A stretch of 58,515 bases of DNA from JAJZMY01 sp964604635. Its GTDB lineage: Archaea; Micrarchaeota; Micrarchaeia; Micrarchaeales; Micrarchaeaceae. Shown piece after piece: positions 43,148 to 51,004 of this stretch. Each line of letters begins with the position of its first letter. Positions within the stretch are counted from its first letter, which is position 1. The notes under the pieces were generated by a model. That model worked only from the letters and a program-made list of their open reading frames with translations. It was not told the origin of the DNA and searched no databases. The stretch spans positions 1 to 58,515 of the forward strand of contig CAZRZO010000006.1 in the NCBI GenBank assembly GCA_964604635.1. Reading direction: 5' to 3'. The position numbers and the translations under genes were made by a program.

Positions 43148-43940
43148 TACTATTATTTTATCAAAATTTAAAAATTATTTAATCATTTTAGAATTAATAT
43201 TATTTATATTAAGTTTAGTTTTTATTTTTTTCAATAAATTGATTATTTGTATTATATTATTTGGTATTGCTATATTTTTGTATTTAAATATTAAACGAAT
43301 TAAATATAAAAACAAAACAGATGAAAATGATTATGAATTTTTATCTAATTTAATTTATAAATATAAATTAAATCCTAATAAATTAAATTTAATTTCTAAT
43401 ACTTTAAATAAAAAATTTTATTTTTATAAAGAATTTTTATATTCTCTTAAACTTTATAAAAAATCAATTAATGCAGAAAAATCTTTTTTAAATTTATTCA
43501 AATCAACAAATTCATTTTATTTTACGCAAATAATAAATTTAATAATTCAAAGTCTTGATGAAAATATCAATATTTATTTTTCATTAATTGAAGTTCAAAA
43601 ACAATTTAATAACGAAAGAAAATTTAAATCAGAAATATCAGGAAATTTAAATAGTTCTTTATCTATGATTCAACTTGGATCAGTTATATTTTTTCCAATA
43701 TTTGCTGGAATTAGTATGAATATTTTAGAATTTGCAAGTAAAATGAATAATATCCATTTAAATTTTGAAAATTTTTCAGTCCTTTTTGTTTTTTATATAA
43801 TTATAATAAATATTATCAATTTTAAATATAAAAAAGAAATATTACTAATAAAAATAAATAATATTTTATTTTTTAGTTCATTTTCACTAATTCTATTCAA
43901 AATTTCATCGATTATGGTATCACATTCTATTTTAATTTAA
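43140..43940 (+). CDS. Pilus platform protein, C-terminal half (TadC/FlaJ-like)
   Basis: 266 residues with the same plan as the upstream gene: two helices (about 8-55), a cytosolic domain, and three helices near the C-terminus, including SVIFFPIFAGISMNIL, which resembles the conserved C-terminal T2SSF region. ATG 43140 overlaps the previous stop in ATGAATAA; a GTG at 43131 is less likely. Together the two proteins would make one complete platform. Confidence 0.72.
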   Translation: MNNTIILSKFKNYLIILELILFILSLVFIFFNKLIICIILFGIAIFLYLNIKRIKYKNKTDENDYEFLSNLIYKYKLNPNKLNLISNTLNKKFYFYKEFLYSLKLYKKSINAEKSFLNLFKSTNSFYFTQIINLIIQSLDENINIYFSLIEVQKQFNNERKFKSEISGNLNSSLSMIQLGSVIFFPIFAGISMNILEFASKMNNIHLNFENFSVLFVFYIIIINIINFKYKKEILLIKINNILFFSSFSLILFKISSIMVSHSILI

Positions 43941-43951
43941 AACGTGAGTAA

Positions 43952-44299
43952 ATGAAGCAAAATAAAAAAATACAAAAAATGAAAAAAAGCAATGAAAATG
44001 TAAAAGCAAAAAAAACCATTAGATTTTCTAGGTTTTTATTTGATATGGCAACAAAAAATCTATTGTTTAATCAAATATATTTGATAATTATTGGATTAAG
44101 TCTATCTAAAACAAGAAAATTACAAGGTTCAATTGAATATATAATGATATTGTCTGCAGTTACTATAATAGTTATTATTGCTCTCTCTATGATGACACAG
44201 CTAAAAGGAACTGTTTTACATTCATTTTATAATAGTACTACAAATCAAAGTGCATCTAAATTATTAGCACATGAACTTAAAAATTTGAGCAAGGTCTAA
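43952..44299 (+). CDS. Class III pilin with a long pre-leader
   Basis: 115 residues. The processing motif R-K-L-Q-G-S-I-E-Y lies near residue 58, followed by the pilin helix IMILSAVTIIVIIALSMM and a short C-terminal tail, so the mature protein is only about 58 residues. The region before the motif is basic, with a hydrophobic stretch (LLFNQIYLIIIGLSL). Most class III leaders are under 20 residues, so either the start is later or the leader is unusual. Possible later starts: ATG at 44044 (M-A-T-K-N). Such a short mature pilin could be the major filament subunit. Confidence 0.7.
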   Translation: MKQNKKIQKMKKSNENVKAKKTIRFSRFLFDMATKNLLFNQIYLIIIGLSLSKTRKLQGSIEYIMILSAVTIIVIIALSMMTQLKGTVLHSFYNSTTNQSASKLLAHELKNLSKV

Positions 44300-44319
44300 T
44301 TAAATCAAATAATGAGAGT

Positions 44320-44718
44320 ATGTTAAAATTAACTTTGACAGATGAAAAAATAAATTTAAAGACACAAATGTCTTTTGAATTTATGATATATTTAGCAATA
44401 TCATTAAGTTCATTATTAATTGGAATTACAATATTTATTCATTTTCATTCTTCTATAATAAATTTGTCTAATAAAATTTATTTTGAGCAATTTGCATCAG
44501 TAATAAATGAGAATATTGGATTTCAATCTAATAATTTTAAAATTTTTATACCTGCAATATTATGTAATAAAACAATTTTAACAAATATTTTTAAGTCTGA
44601 TAATTTGATTTTTACAGCAAATAGAATTGTCATAAATAAAGCATTATGCAAAAATAATCAAACAATCAGATCTTTTGAAATACACACATTACCTAATGGA
44701 AATATTGAATTAAAATAA
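44320..44718 (+). CDS. Pilin-like protein with QxSxE motif
   Basis: 132 residues. The leader ends K-T, followed by Q-M-S-F-E-F-M (Gln +1, Ser +3, Glu +5) and the helix IYLAISLSSLLIGITIFIHF. The exterior domain of about 95 residues has two cysteines (LCNK, LCKN) that may form a disulfide. GAGAGT lies next to the ATG. A likely minor pilin of the operon. Confidence 0.75.
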   Translation: MLKLTLTDEKINLKTQMSFEFMIYLAISLSSLLIGITIFIHFHSSIINLSNKIYFEQFASVINENIGFQSNNFKIFIPAILCNKTILTNIFKSDNLIFTANRIVINKALCKNNQTIRSFEIHTLPNGNIELK

Positions 44719-44727
44719 GTGAATTTT

Positions 44728-44934
44728 ATGCTTGCACAAATTATATTTGAATCATTAATCAATTTTTCATTGATTCTTATTTATGTGTTTATTTTGATTT
44801 CAGTAATTTATGCTCTTGATAAAGTATTATATCAAAAATACTCAATAACACTAAAAAATTATATTAATGAATATAGTACAATAAATAAAAGTATTTACCC
44901 TTATTCACAATTTAAAATAATAATTCAAAAATAA
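44728..44934 (+). CDS. Small membrane protein of the pilus operon
   Basis: About 68 residues with one long N-terminal hydrophobic helix (FSLILIYVFILISVIYAL) and a polar tail. ATG 44728 has GTGA upstream; a GTG at 44719 is also in frame and lies directly after the preceding stop. It has no QxSxE motif. Probably an accessory membrane protein or degenerate pilin. Confidence 0.6.
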   Translation: MLAQIIFESLINFSLILIYVFILISVIYALDKVLYQKYSITLKNYINEYSTINKSIYPYSQFKIIIQK

Positions 44935-44945
44935 TAAGATGAATA

Positions 44946-45317
44946 ATGATGAAATTAATTATAACAAGTTTTGATTTAATTTTAAGTATATTTATTTTTT
45001 CATCAATATTTACATTTTTTTTATATTCTGTAATAACTGATTTTAATATTTTATTTACTATAATAAATAATTTTTCTAATAATTTGTTAATAAATTCTAG
45101 AATTCAGAATATTGTTTTTCTAACAAAAAATATTAAAGGACCTAATAAATTTATTGAAAATTTATTAAAATCTTATAATATTAAATTTATTCCATTTAAT
45201 GTAATAGCATCAAATTCAACAGTATCTCATAATCTCTATTCTCAATATTATTTAATAAGAACTATTTCTAGCAATAATAAAATATCATTACTTGTGATTA
45301 AAAATGAAACAAAATAA
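44946..45317 (+). CDS. Pilin-like/membrane protein of the pilus operon
   Basis: 123 residues. An N-terminal hydrophobic helix (LILSIFIFSSIFTFFLYSVI) follows a short M-M-K-L-I-I-T-S-F-D leader; the exterior is Ser/Asn-rich. No clear QxSxE site. It overlaps the next gene by 14 bases, so both are translated from one message. Confidence 0.6.
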   Translation: MMKLIITSFDLILSIFIFSSIFTFFLYSVITDFNILFTIINNFSNNLLINSRIQNIVFLTKNIKGPNKFIENLLKSYNIKFIPFNVIASNSTVSHNLYSQYYLIRTISSNNKISLLVIKNETK

Positions 45318-46665
45318 ATCTAAAATAGATCAATTGCAATTAAGTTTTGAAATGATGATTATCACATCAGTTATTATAAGTTTTAGTGTTGTTGGTCTTG
45401 GAGTATATAACCATTTTGCAAAAACTCAGAATATTATTTATTCTAGTTTTATTAATAACACACTAAATACAAGCAATTTAAAAATATCAAATCTAAATAT
45501 CAATAAAAATTTTAATATTTATGGATCTATTGCCAATGTTACATACATAAATCAGAGTAATAATTTACAGATTATTTTTTCATCACCGAATAAATCTAAT
45601 ATATTAATAAAAATTTTAAATAATAGTAATTTTATTTCTATTCCTAAATATTATAATTCTTCAATTAGTGGAATAGGTGCTATTTCATTCTCAATAATAC
45701 CAAAACATATTGGAATTAATATAATAAAGGTTTTAATTTCAATCAAAAATAGTTCAAATATTTATAAAAATAAAAATTTGAGTTTTAAAACTTATTCTAT
45801 ATTAAATAATAAATCAAATAATCAAAATATTTTTTCTTTATATTTCTTTTCAATAATAAGACATAATGAATCAATACTTTATCATTTGGATAATCAACAA
45901 AAAATTTATACTGTATCAATAAAATCAAAATGTACTTGGTTAGAACATGGAGAAGGAATACCTACAATTAATTTATGCAAATGGGCTGGAGCACCACATG
46001 CTAAATATTATTTTGATACTATTGGCTATAATTGTTGGCATCTAATAGAAGAAACATATGTAATTCATTGTATTTCATTAAATCCAAGAAAAATTAGTTA
46101 TTTTAAAATAAGTAATAATTTTAGTTATTTTTATAATATTACTTTAAATGTTAATTCAAATTTAAAGCAAAATATATCTACTAATTTTTCTTATCCAAAA
46201 GATAATAAAAATATTTATTTGAATAATAAAATAATTGGAAATATAATAATTAATAATATTTCTGGCGAAGGACAAATATCTTATTTAAATTATATTATTC
46301 TAAAAAATTCTGCAAAAAAATACATAATTAATAAAATCAATTATAATCATTATAGTACTGCTTTTAGTTCTTTTAACTCAACAATAAATCAATATAAAGG
46401 GACTGTTGATCCAAATACACCTCATTCTATTTCTTCTGCTATGCATTATTTAAATTATGAATCTTCTAGATTAGTTAATAGTAAAGCAGTAAAAAATACT
46501 AAATGCAATTTAATTAATAAGGATAAATCTGAATTTTATTCTTGCAATCCATTTTCTATATTAAATTATAATTTTATTTTTAATGTTTACAATAAAACAT
46601 TCACAAATACTACTTTAGATTCTTATGGTTCTGTTCTTACTATACAAAATCAAAAAAATAAATGA
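45304..46665 (+). CDS. Large pilin-like protein (tip adhesin candidate)
   Basis: 453 residues. Leader M-K-Q-N-K-S-K-I-D-Q-L, then Q-L-S-F-E-M (class III site), helix MIITSVIISFSVVGLGVY, and about 410 residues of extracellular, Asn/Ser-rich sequence with many N-x-S/T sites. A compact Cys/Trp-rich patch (KCTWLEH, NLCKWAG, YNCWHLI, IHCISL) near 212-260 looks like a folded, disulfide-bonded domain. Its size and processing site suit a pilus-tip or adhesin subunit; this is inference. Confidence 0.72.
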   Translation: MKQNKSKIDQLQLSFEMMIITSVIISFSVVGLGVYNHFAKTQNIIYSSFINNTLNTSNLKISNLNINKNFNIYGSIANVTYINQSNNLQIIFSSPNKSNILIKILNNSNFISIPKYYNSSISGIGAISFSIIPKHIGINIIKVLISIKNSSNIYKNKNLSFKTYSILNNKSNNQNIFSLYFFSIIRHNESILYHLDNQQKIYTVSIKSKCTWLEHGEGIPTINLCKWAGAPHAKYYFDTIGYNCWHLIEETYVIHCISLNPRKISYFKISNNFSYFYNITLNVNSNLKQNISTNFSYPKDNKNIYLNNKIIGNIIINNISGEGQISYLNYIILKNSAKKYIINKINYNHYSTAFSSFNSTINQYKGTVDPNTPHSISSAMHYLNYESSRLVNSKAVKNTKCNLINKDKSEFYSCNPFSILNYNFIFNVYNKTFTNTTLDSYGSVLTIQNQKNK

Positions 46666-46669
46666 TAAA

Positions 46670-47068
46670 ATGAAACTACAATTCGCAATTATAGAAACAT
46701 TAATCGCAAGTAGTTTATTGATATTTACTTCTATTTTTATTACAAATATTACTTATAATTATTCTTCTGAATTTAATTCAAATCAGTTTAATAATATAAA
46801 TTTTATTTATGATTTTGTTAGTTTTTTATACCATAATTCTTCTTCTCTAAATTGTTTTTTAAATCATTGTTTAAATGCAAATAATATCCTTAAAAATTTT
46901 GGAATAAATTATAAGTTAAAATATATTAAATTAAATATTAATAATCATTTTTATGTATTCTCAAGCAATTCTTTTATTTATAAAACTTGTAAAATATTGG
47001 AATTCTGTTTTCCTATTCAACAAAATCAATCTTATTTAATAAGTTGTATTTACTCTTGTGGTGAATAA
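46670..47068 (+). CDS. Type IV pilin-like minor subunit
   Basis: 132 residues. Very short leader M-K-L-Q, then F-A-I-I-E-T-L-I-A, which resembles the bacterial type IV pilin start F-T-L-I-E (Phe +1, Glu +5), with a hydrophobic helix SSLLIFTSIFI. Several Cys residues (LNCFLNHC, KTCK, EFCF, ISCIYSC) suggest disulfides. ATG 46670, five bases after the previous stop, is preferred over an upstream ATG at 46625 inside the preceding gene. Confidence 0.68.
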   Translation: MKLQFAIIETLIASSLLIFTSIFITNITYNYSSEFNSNQFNNINFIYDFVSFLYHNSSSLNCFLNHCLNANNILKNFGINYKLKYIKLNINNHFYVFSSNSFIYKTCKILEFCFPIQQNQSYLISCIYSCGE

Positions 47069-47392
47069 ATGAGTTTTTTTGGTTTAATAATTTCTACATC
47101 ATTGATTTTCGTTATAATACTTATGGTTTTTATTATGCATTTAGCAATATTAGCTAATAATATTTCAATAAATTTTAATTTAAATAAAAATATTCAAACA
47201 GTAGAACTTTTTGAAAATATTATAAATATAACACAAAATAATTCTAATAATATTCAATTTATTAATTGGATAAATGCTATTAATATATCTGCAAAAGAAG
47301 ATAATTTAAAAATAAAAAGCAATAATACTTATTTAGAAATATCAACAGAAACAAATCCAAAGATTTTTTCATTTATTAAAATAAAAAAATAA
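47069..47392 (+). CDS. Short membrane/pilin-like protein, last gene of the operon
   Basis: 107 residues with one N-terminal helix (FGLIISTSLIFVIILMVFIMHLAI) and an Asn-rich exterior. Its ATG touches the stop of the previous gene. No QxSxE site. tRNA-His follows 77 bases downstream. Confidence 0.6.
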   Translation: MSFFGLIISTSLIFVIILMVFIMHLAILANNISINFNLNKNIQTVELFENIINITQNNSNNIQFINWINAINISAKEDNLKIKSNNTYLEISTETNPKIFSFIKIKK

Positions 47393-47469
47393 TAATAAAA
47401 ATTTAATAACTAATCAAATTAATAAGATGTTTTTTATAATTTTAATAACAATTAATAAAATTATTAAAT

Positions 47470-47576
47470 GGCCTTAGTAGTGCAATGGCCAGCACAGAGG
47501 ATTGTGGATCCTTTAATCCGAGTTCGATTTATTAATAATTTTAATATTTATTAATACGGAAGTCCCGGCTAAGGCC
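47470..47576 (+). tRNA. tRNA-His (GTG) with a 34-nt T-loop intron
   Basis: An encoded G-1 (47470) pairs with C73, a His identity element. The acceptor is GCCTTAG with CTAAGGC. The anticodon arm is GAGGA-TTGTGGA-TCCTT, anticodon GTG (His). In the T-arm, TTCG pairs with CGGA across an insertion with bulges ATT and AGT; the insertion has a perfect 8-bp stem TATTAATA/TATTAATA. Splicing gives loop TTCGATT. T-stem A52-C62 is a mismatch (CCGAG with CCCGG). Mature length 73. Confidence 0.9.
47529..47562 (+). other. Intron of tRNA-His, position 59/60
   Basis: 34 nt. The clearest bulge-helix-bulge of the three T-loop introns: 4-bp TTCG/CGGA centre, two three-base bulges and an 8-bp inner stem. Confidence 0.8.
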
Positions 47577-47691
47577 TTATTCTTATTTATTTCATTTTAA
47601 AATTAAAGAAATTAGATTTTTTATATTTTATAAAATATTCTTTAAACAATAATAATATATAGCTCAACATAATATAAAAATAAAATGATTG

Positions 47692-48894
47692 GTGATAATT
47701 ATAAATAAAGTAAAACAAAAAACAGCAATTATTGGCGCTGGAATGAATGGAATGTTTTGTGCTTATTATTTATTAAGATCAGGACAAGATGTGATTATAA
47801 TTGATAAAGAAAGAGATAATTTAACATCTAAAAACAATGCAGGATTATTAACACCATCACTTTCACCAATTCCAAAAATAAGCAGTTTAGAGGCAATAAA
47901 AGCAATGACTATTGGTGCATCTCCTTTATATATAAGTCCTTTTCAAATAATTAAAAATAGTAGTTGGTTTTTAAGAGCAATAAAATACCTAAATAAAGAA
48001 CAAAATATAGAAAAATTTGTGGATTTAGGTATGGAAAGTTTAAAATTATATAAAGAAGTTTTAAATAGAGAAAAAATTGATGTGGATTTAGTAAATGGAG
48101 TTGCAGCATTATATAAAAATAAAGAAGAAGCAAAAATATTAGCAAAAAAATATAATGGACGATTTATAAATAAAAAAGAAATTGAAAATTTTGGTTACGA
48201 ATATTTCTCAGGAGGAATAATGTTTGATAAAGAAATATCAATAAATCCACTAAAACTTTTTAATTCCATGAGAGATAAAATAAAAGAACTTGGTGCTGAA
48301 ATAATTTTAGAAAAAGAAGCAAAATTAAATATGAATCAGAATACTGTTAATCATATTGATATAGGAAATGAAAAAATCTGCGCAAATAATTATATTATTG
48401 CTTCTGGTTTTAAATCTAATACAATATTAAAATCAGCAAAATATAATCCACATATAATTCCTGCAAGAGGTTTTTCAGTTTTATTTTCAACAGAAAATAA
48501 TAACATTGTTTCATCACCAGCACTTCTTGAAGATTATGGAATAGCAATTGCACAACATAGTAAAAATTTATTAAGAATAACATCTTTCTTTGAATTAGTT
48601 GGAACTAAAAATAAATTGGAATATAAAGGAAAAAAATGGTTATTGAATACTATAAAATCTCATTTAAAAAAATTTAATAAAATAGAGATATTATCAATAA
48701 ATTATGGATTTAGACCTTGTACTCCAAATAATTTACCAGTAATTGGAAAAATTAATGAAAATTTATTTATTGCTTCTGGCCAATGTAGATTAGGAATAAC
48801 ATTAGCACCAATAACTGGATTTATTATAAACCAGTTAATAGAAAATAAACAAACAAAAAAATACAATTGGTTAAAAGATTTTATTAAAAACTAA
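47692..48894 (+). CDS. FAD-dependent amino-acid oxidoreductase (DAO family)
   Basis: About 400 residues. The dinucleotide-binding start is A-I-I-G-A-G-M-N-G-M-F-C-A-Y-Y-L with the acidic strand end IIIDKE; the C-terminal F-R-P-C-T-P-N-N-L-P-V-I-G and A-S-G-Q-C-R-L-G-I-T-L-A-P complete the DAO/DadA-like FAD site. It probably oxidises a D-amino acid, glycine or sarcosine-type amine. The start is uncertain: TTG 47689 and GTG 47692 are conventional, while GGTG at 47691-47694 would suit ATA 47701, six bases downstream, giving M-N-K-V-K-Q. Confidence 0.83.
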   Translation: MIIINKVKQKTAIIGAGMNGMFCAYYLLRSGQDVIIIDKERDNLTSKNNAGLLTPSLSPIPKISSLEAIKAMTIGASPLYISPFQIIKNSSWFLRAIKYLNKEQNIEKFVDLGMESLKLYKEVLNREKIDVDLVNGVAALYKNKEEAKILAKKYNGRFINKKEIENFGYEYFSGGIMFDKEISINPLKLFNSMRDKIKELGAEIILEKEAKLNMNQNTVNHIDIGNEKICANNYIIASGFKSNTILKSAKYNPHIIPARGFSVLFSTENNNIVSSPALLEDYGIAIAQHSKNLLRITSFFELVGTKNKLEYKGKKWLLNTIKSHLKKFNKIEILSINYGFRPCTPNNLPVIGKINENLFIASGQCRLGITLAPITGFIINQLIENKQTKKYNWLKDFIKN

Positions 48895-48959
48895 CAATTA
48901 AAATTGTAAGATTAAGTATTAAGAAATAATGAATATAATAAAATATTTAACTTTAAAAA

Positions 48960-50483
48960 TTAGAATAAATATAAAGCAAAAATTCTCATAAACTTTTTAA
49001 TTATTAACATAAAAGAATTAGTATTTTGTTTTATGTCTTTGATCATTGTTTTATATAATATTTTTTCTTCTGAATTTAATTTTCCTTCTTTTATTGTTTC
49101 TTGCTTTTTTCCATTTACTATTTGTACTTCTCTAGTATTTATTATTTCTTTTTTAACCATCAAATACCATTCATCTAAAGAACTTCCGCCATTATCTTTG
49201 TCTCTTAATACATTCAACAAATCATTTGTTTTTAATTTTCTTTCCTTCTTTAATTCAAATTCATGAAGTAATGGTAGCATAATTGCTTTATCACAAATTC
49301 TTTCAATATCTGCTGGGCTATACCCCATTGTTGCTCTAGATAATCTTCCTATATCAAGATTTTTCTTTGGTGTATGCTTTGTATAAAAATTAAAAAGTAA
49401 TTTTCTTGAACTATAGTTTGGAGGAGAAATATATATTCTATCGCCAAATCTTCCACTTCTTTTTAATGCAGGATCAATATCCCAAGGATTATTAGTTGCA
49501 CCAATTACATATATACCTTGTGGATTCTCTTCTAATCCATTCATTTCAATTAAAAATTGATTTACTGCTAGTCTTAATGCAGAGCTTTCTCCCCCACCAC
49601 CAGAACTACCACCTCTTTTTACACCTAATGCATCTAATTCATCAAAAAATATAATACATGGAGCATTTTGTCTAGCTTGTTCAAAAATTGCATGTAAGTT
49701 TTTTTCTGTATTCCCAGTATACATATCAATTATTTGATTTATTCTAGCAATAATAACATTAGCATTAGATTCACCACTAATTGCATTTACAATAAATGTT
49801 TTTCCAGTTCCAGGAGGTCCATATAAAATTAATCCAAGACCTTGTTTTTTTCCATATTTTTTAAATAATTCTGGATGTTGCATTGATAAGATTATATTAT
49901 TATTTAAATAATTTTTTATTTTTTGAAGCCCAATTACATTAGAAAAATTTGATTTAGATTTGTAAAATGCAAGTTTTTTTATTTGTCCTTCTTCAATAAC
50001 TGTTTCATCTTTTGATTGCTGTCCAATAATATTATCATTATTATTAGATATTTGATCAGCAATAGATGATGAATTAACATTATTAGATATTTGATTAACA
50101 TTTCTAGCTATTAATTCATTAATTTTAGTTAATCTTGATTTTCCTTCACTATATTCTGGATCTACTGCTAATGCTTTTTCATAAAATACTTTTGCTTCTT
50201 GATAATTATTAGCTTCTTCTTCAATATCACCTAATAAAACTATTGCATCAACACTATTTGGATCTAATTTTAGTACTGATTCAAAATCTTTTTTGGATCC
50301 AATATAATTTTGCAAAAGTCTTTCAGCTAATCCTTTATTAAAATAAGCATCAATATATTTTGAATCAATTAATAATGCTTGATCATATTTAGATATTGCT
50401 TCGTCATATTTATTTTCTTCAAATAATGCATTTCCATCTCTCCAGTACTGCTTTGCTTCTGCATTAACTTGTTCATTACTCAT
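48960..50483 (-). CDS. TPR-AAA ATPase fusion
   Basis: 507 residues. Three tetratricopeptide repeats occupy about residues 5-110 (helix pairs ending A-L-L-I-D-S, V-L-K-L-D-P and A-L-A-V-D-P), then a polar linker with N-N-x-S runs, then one complete AAA module: Walker A GPPGTGKTF, Walker B IIFFDELDALG, sensor 1 GATNNPWDID, arginine fingers LKRSGRFGDR. The GATNNPWDIDPAL and YISPP features resemble the Vps4/katanin branch. The TPR part probably recruits a partner. A hydrophobic C-terminus (SFMLIIKKFMRIFALYLF) could touch a membrane. Start ATG 50483; a GTG three codons earlier is possible. Confidence 0.85.
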   Translation of the reverse strand: MSNEQVNAEAKQYWRDGNALFEENKYDEAISKYDQALLIDSKYIDAYFNKGLAERLLQNYIGSKKDFESVLKLDPNSVDAIVLLGDIEEEANNYQEAKVFYEKALAVDPEYSEGKSRLTKINELIARNVNQISNNVNSSSIADQISNNNDNIIGQQSKDETVIEEGQIKKLAFYKSKSNFSNVIGLQKIKNYLNNNIILSMQHPELFKKYGKKQGLGLILYGPPGTGKTFIVNAISGESNANVIIARINQIIDMYTGNTEKNLHAIFEQARQNAPCIIFFDELDALGVKRGGSSGGGGESSALRLAVNQFLIEMNGLEENPQGIYVIGATNNPWDIDPALKRSGRFGDRIYISPPNYSSRKLLFNFYTKHTPKKNLDIGRLSRATMGYSPADIERICDKAIMLPLLHEFELKKERKLKTNDLLNVLRDKDNGGSSLDEWYLMVKKEIINTREVQIVNGKKQETIKEGKLNSEEKILYKTMIKDIKQNTNSFMLIIKKFMRIFALYLF

Positions 50484-51004
50484 TTTATACACTATTTTTG
50501 CTTAAATCATTTCAATTTTATGTATTTTTATAATTCTTTTCTAATTTATAATTATAATTTATTAAAAATAATAGAAATAATATTAATTTAATACTATACT
50601 TTATTTTATAAAATATGATAAATAAAAATATATGCAAAAATATATAAATATTTATTAAGATATATATATTATAAAACTGCGTATTTGACAACGCCATATA
50701 AATAGCCAACGAATCCTAAATAAATATATAATAAGAAATTATTTGTTAGCATAAGCTTTGAATAAAAAATATAAAATTTAGAATTAATAAAAATATAGTT
50801 TTATTTGAAAAAAATTGTTTTAGATCTTAAATAAAATTTACTTATTTTAAAATTAATTTTAATTTTTGATTAAAATAAAATTATTAATTTTATAAATATG
50901 AAAATTAAGTAAGTAATTATATCTTATTTATAATAAAAACAATTAAATAAAAAAAACAATAATTTATAATTTTATAGATTAATGCTTTAAAATAAATGAT
51001 CATT
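50484..51004. other. Gene-free stretch between divergent genes
   Basis: About 520 bases separating two divergent genes. Almost pure A+T except for a 40-base patch at 50678-50717 containing GCGT-N8-ACGC (50679-50694), a possible small hairpin. A minus-strand frame of about 63 codons here is low-complexity Ile/Tyr/Leu sequence and not convincing. Confidence 0.5.

Noticed and set aside
50518..50709. 63-codon minus-strand gene
   Set aside because: It is a low-complexity Ile/Tyr/Leu/Phe translation of A+T-rich DNA with a TTG start and no ribosome site.
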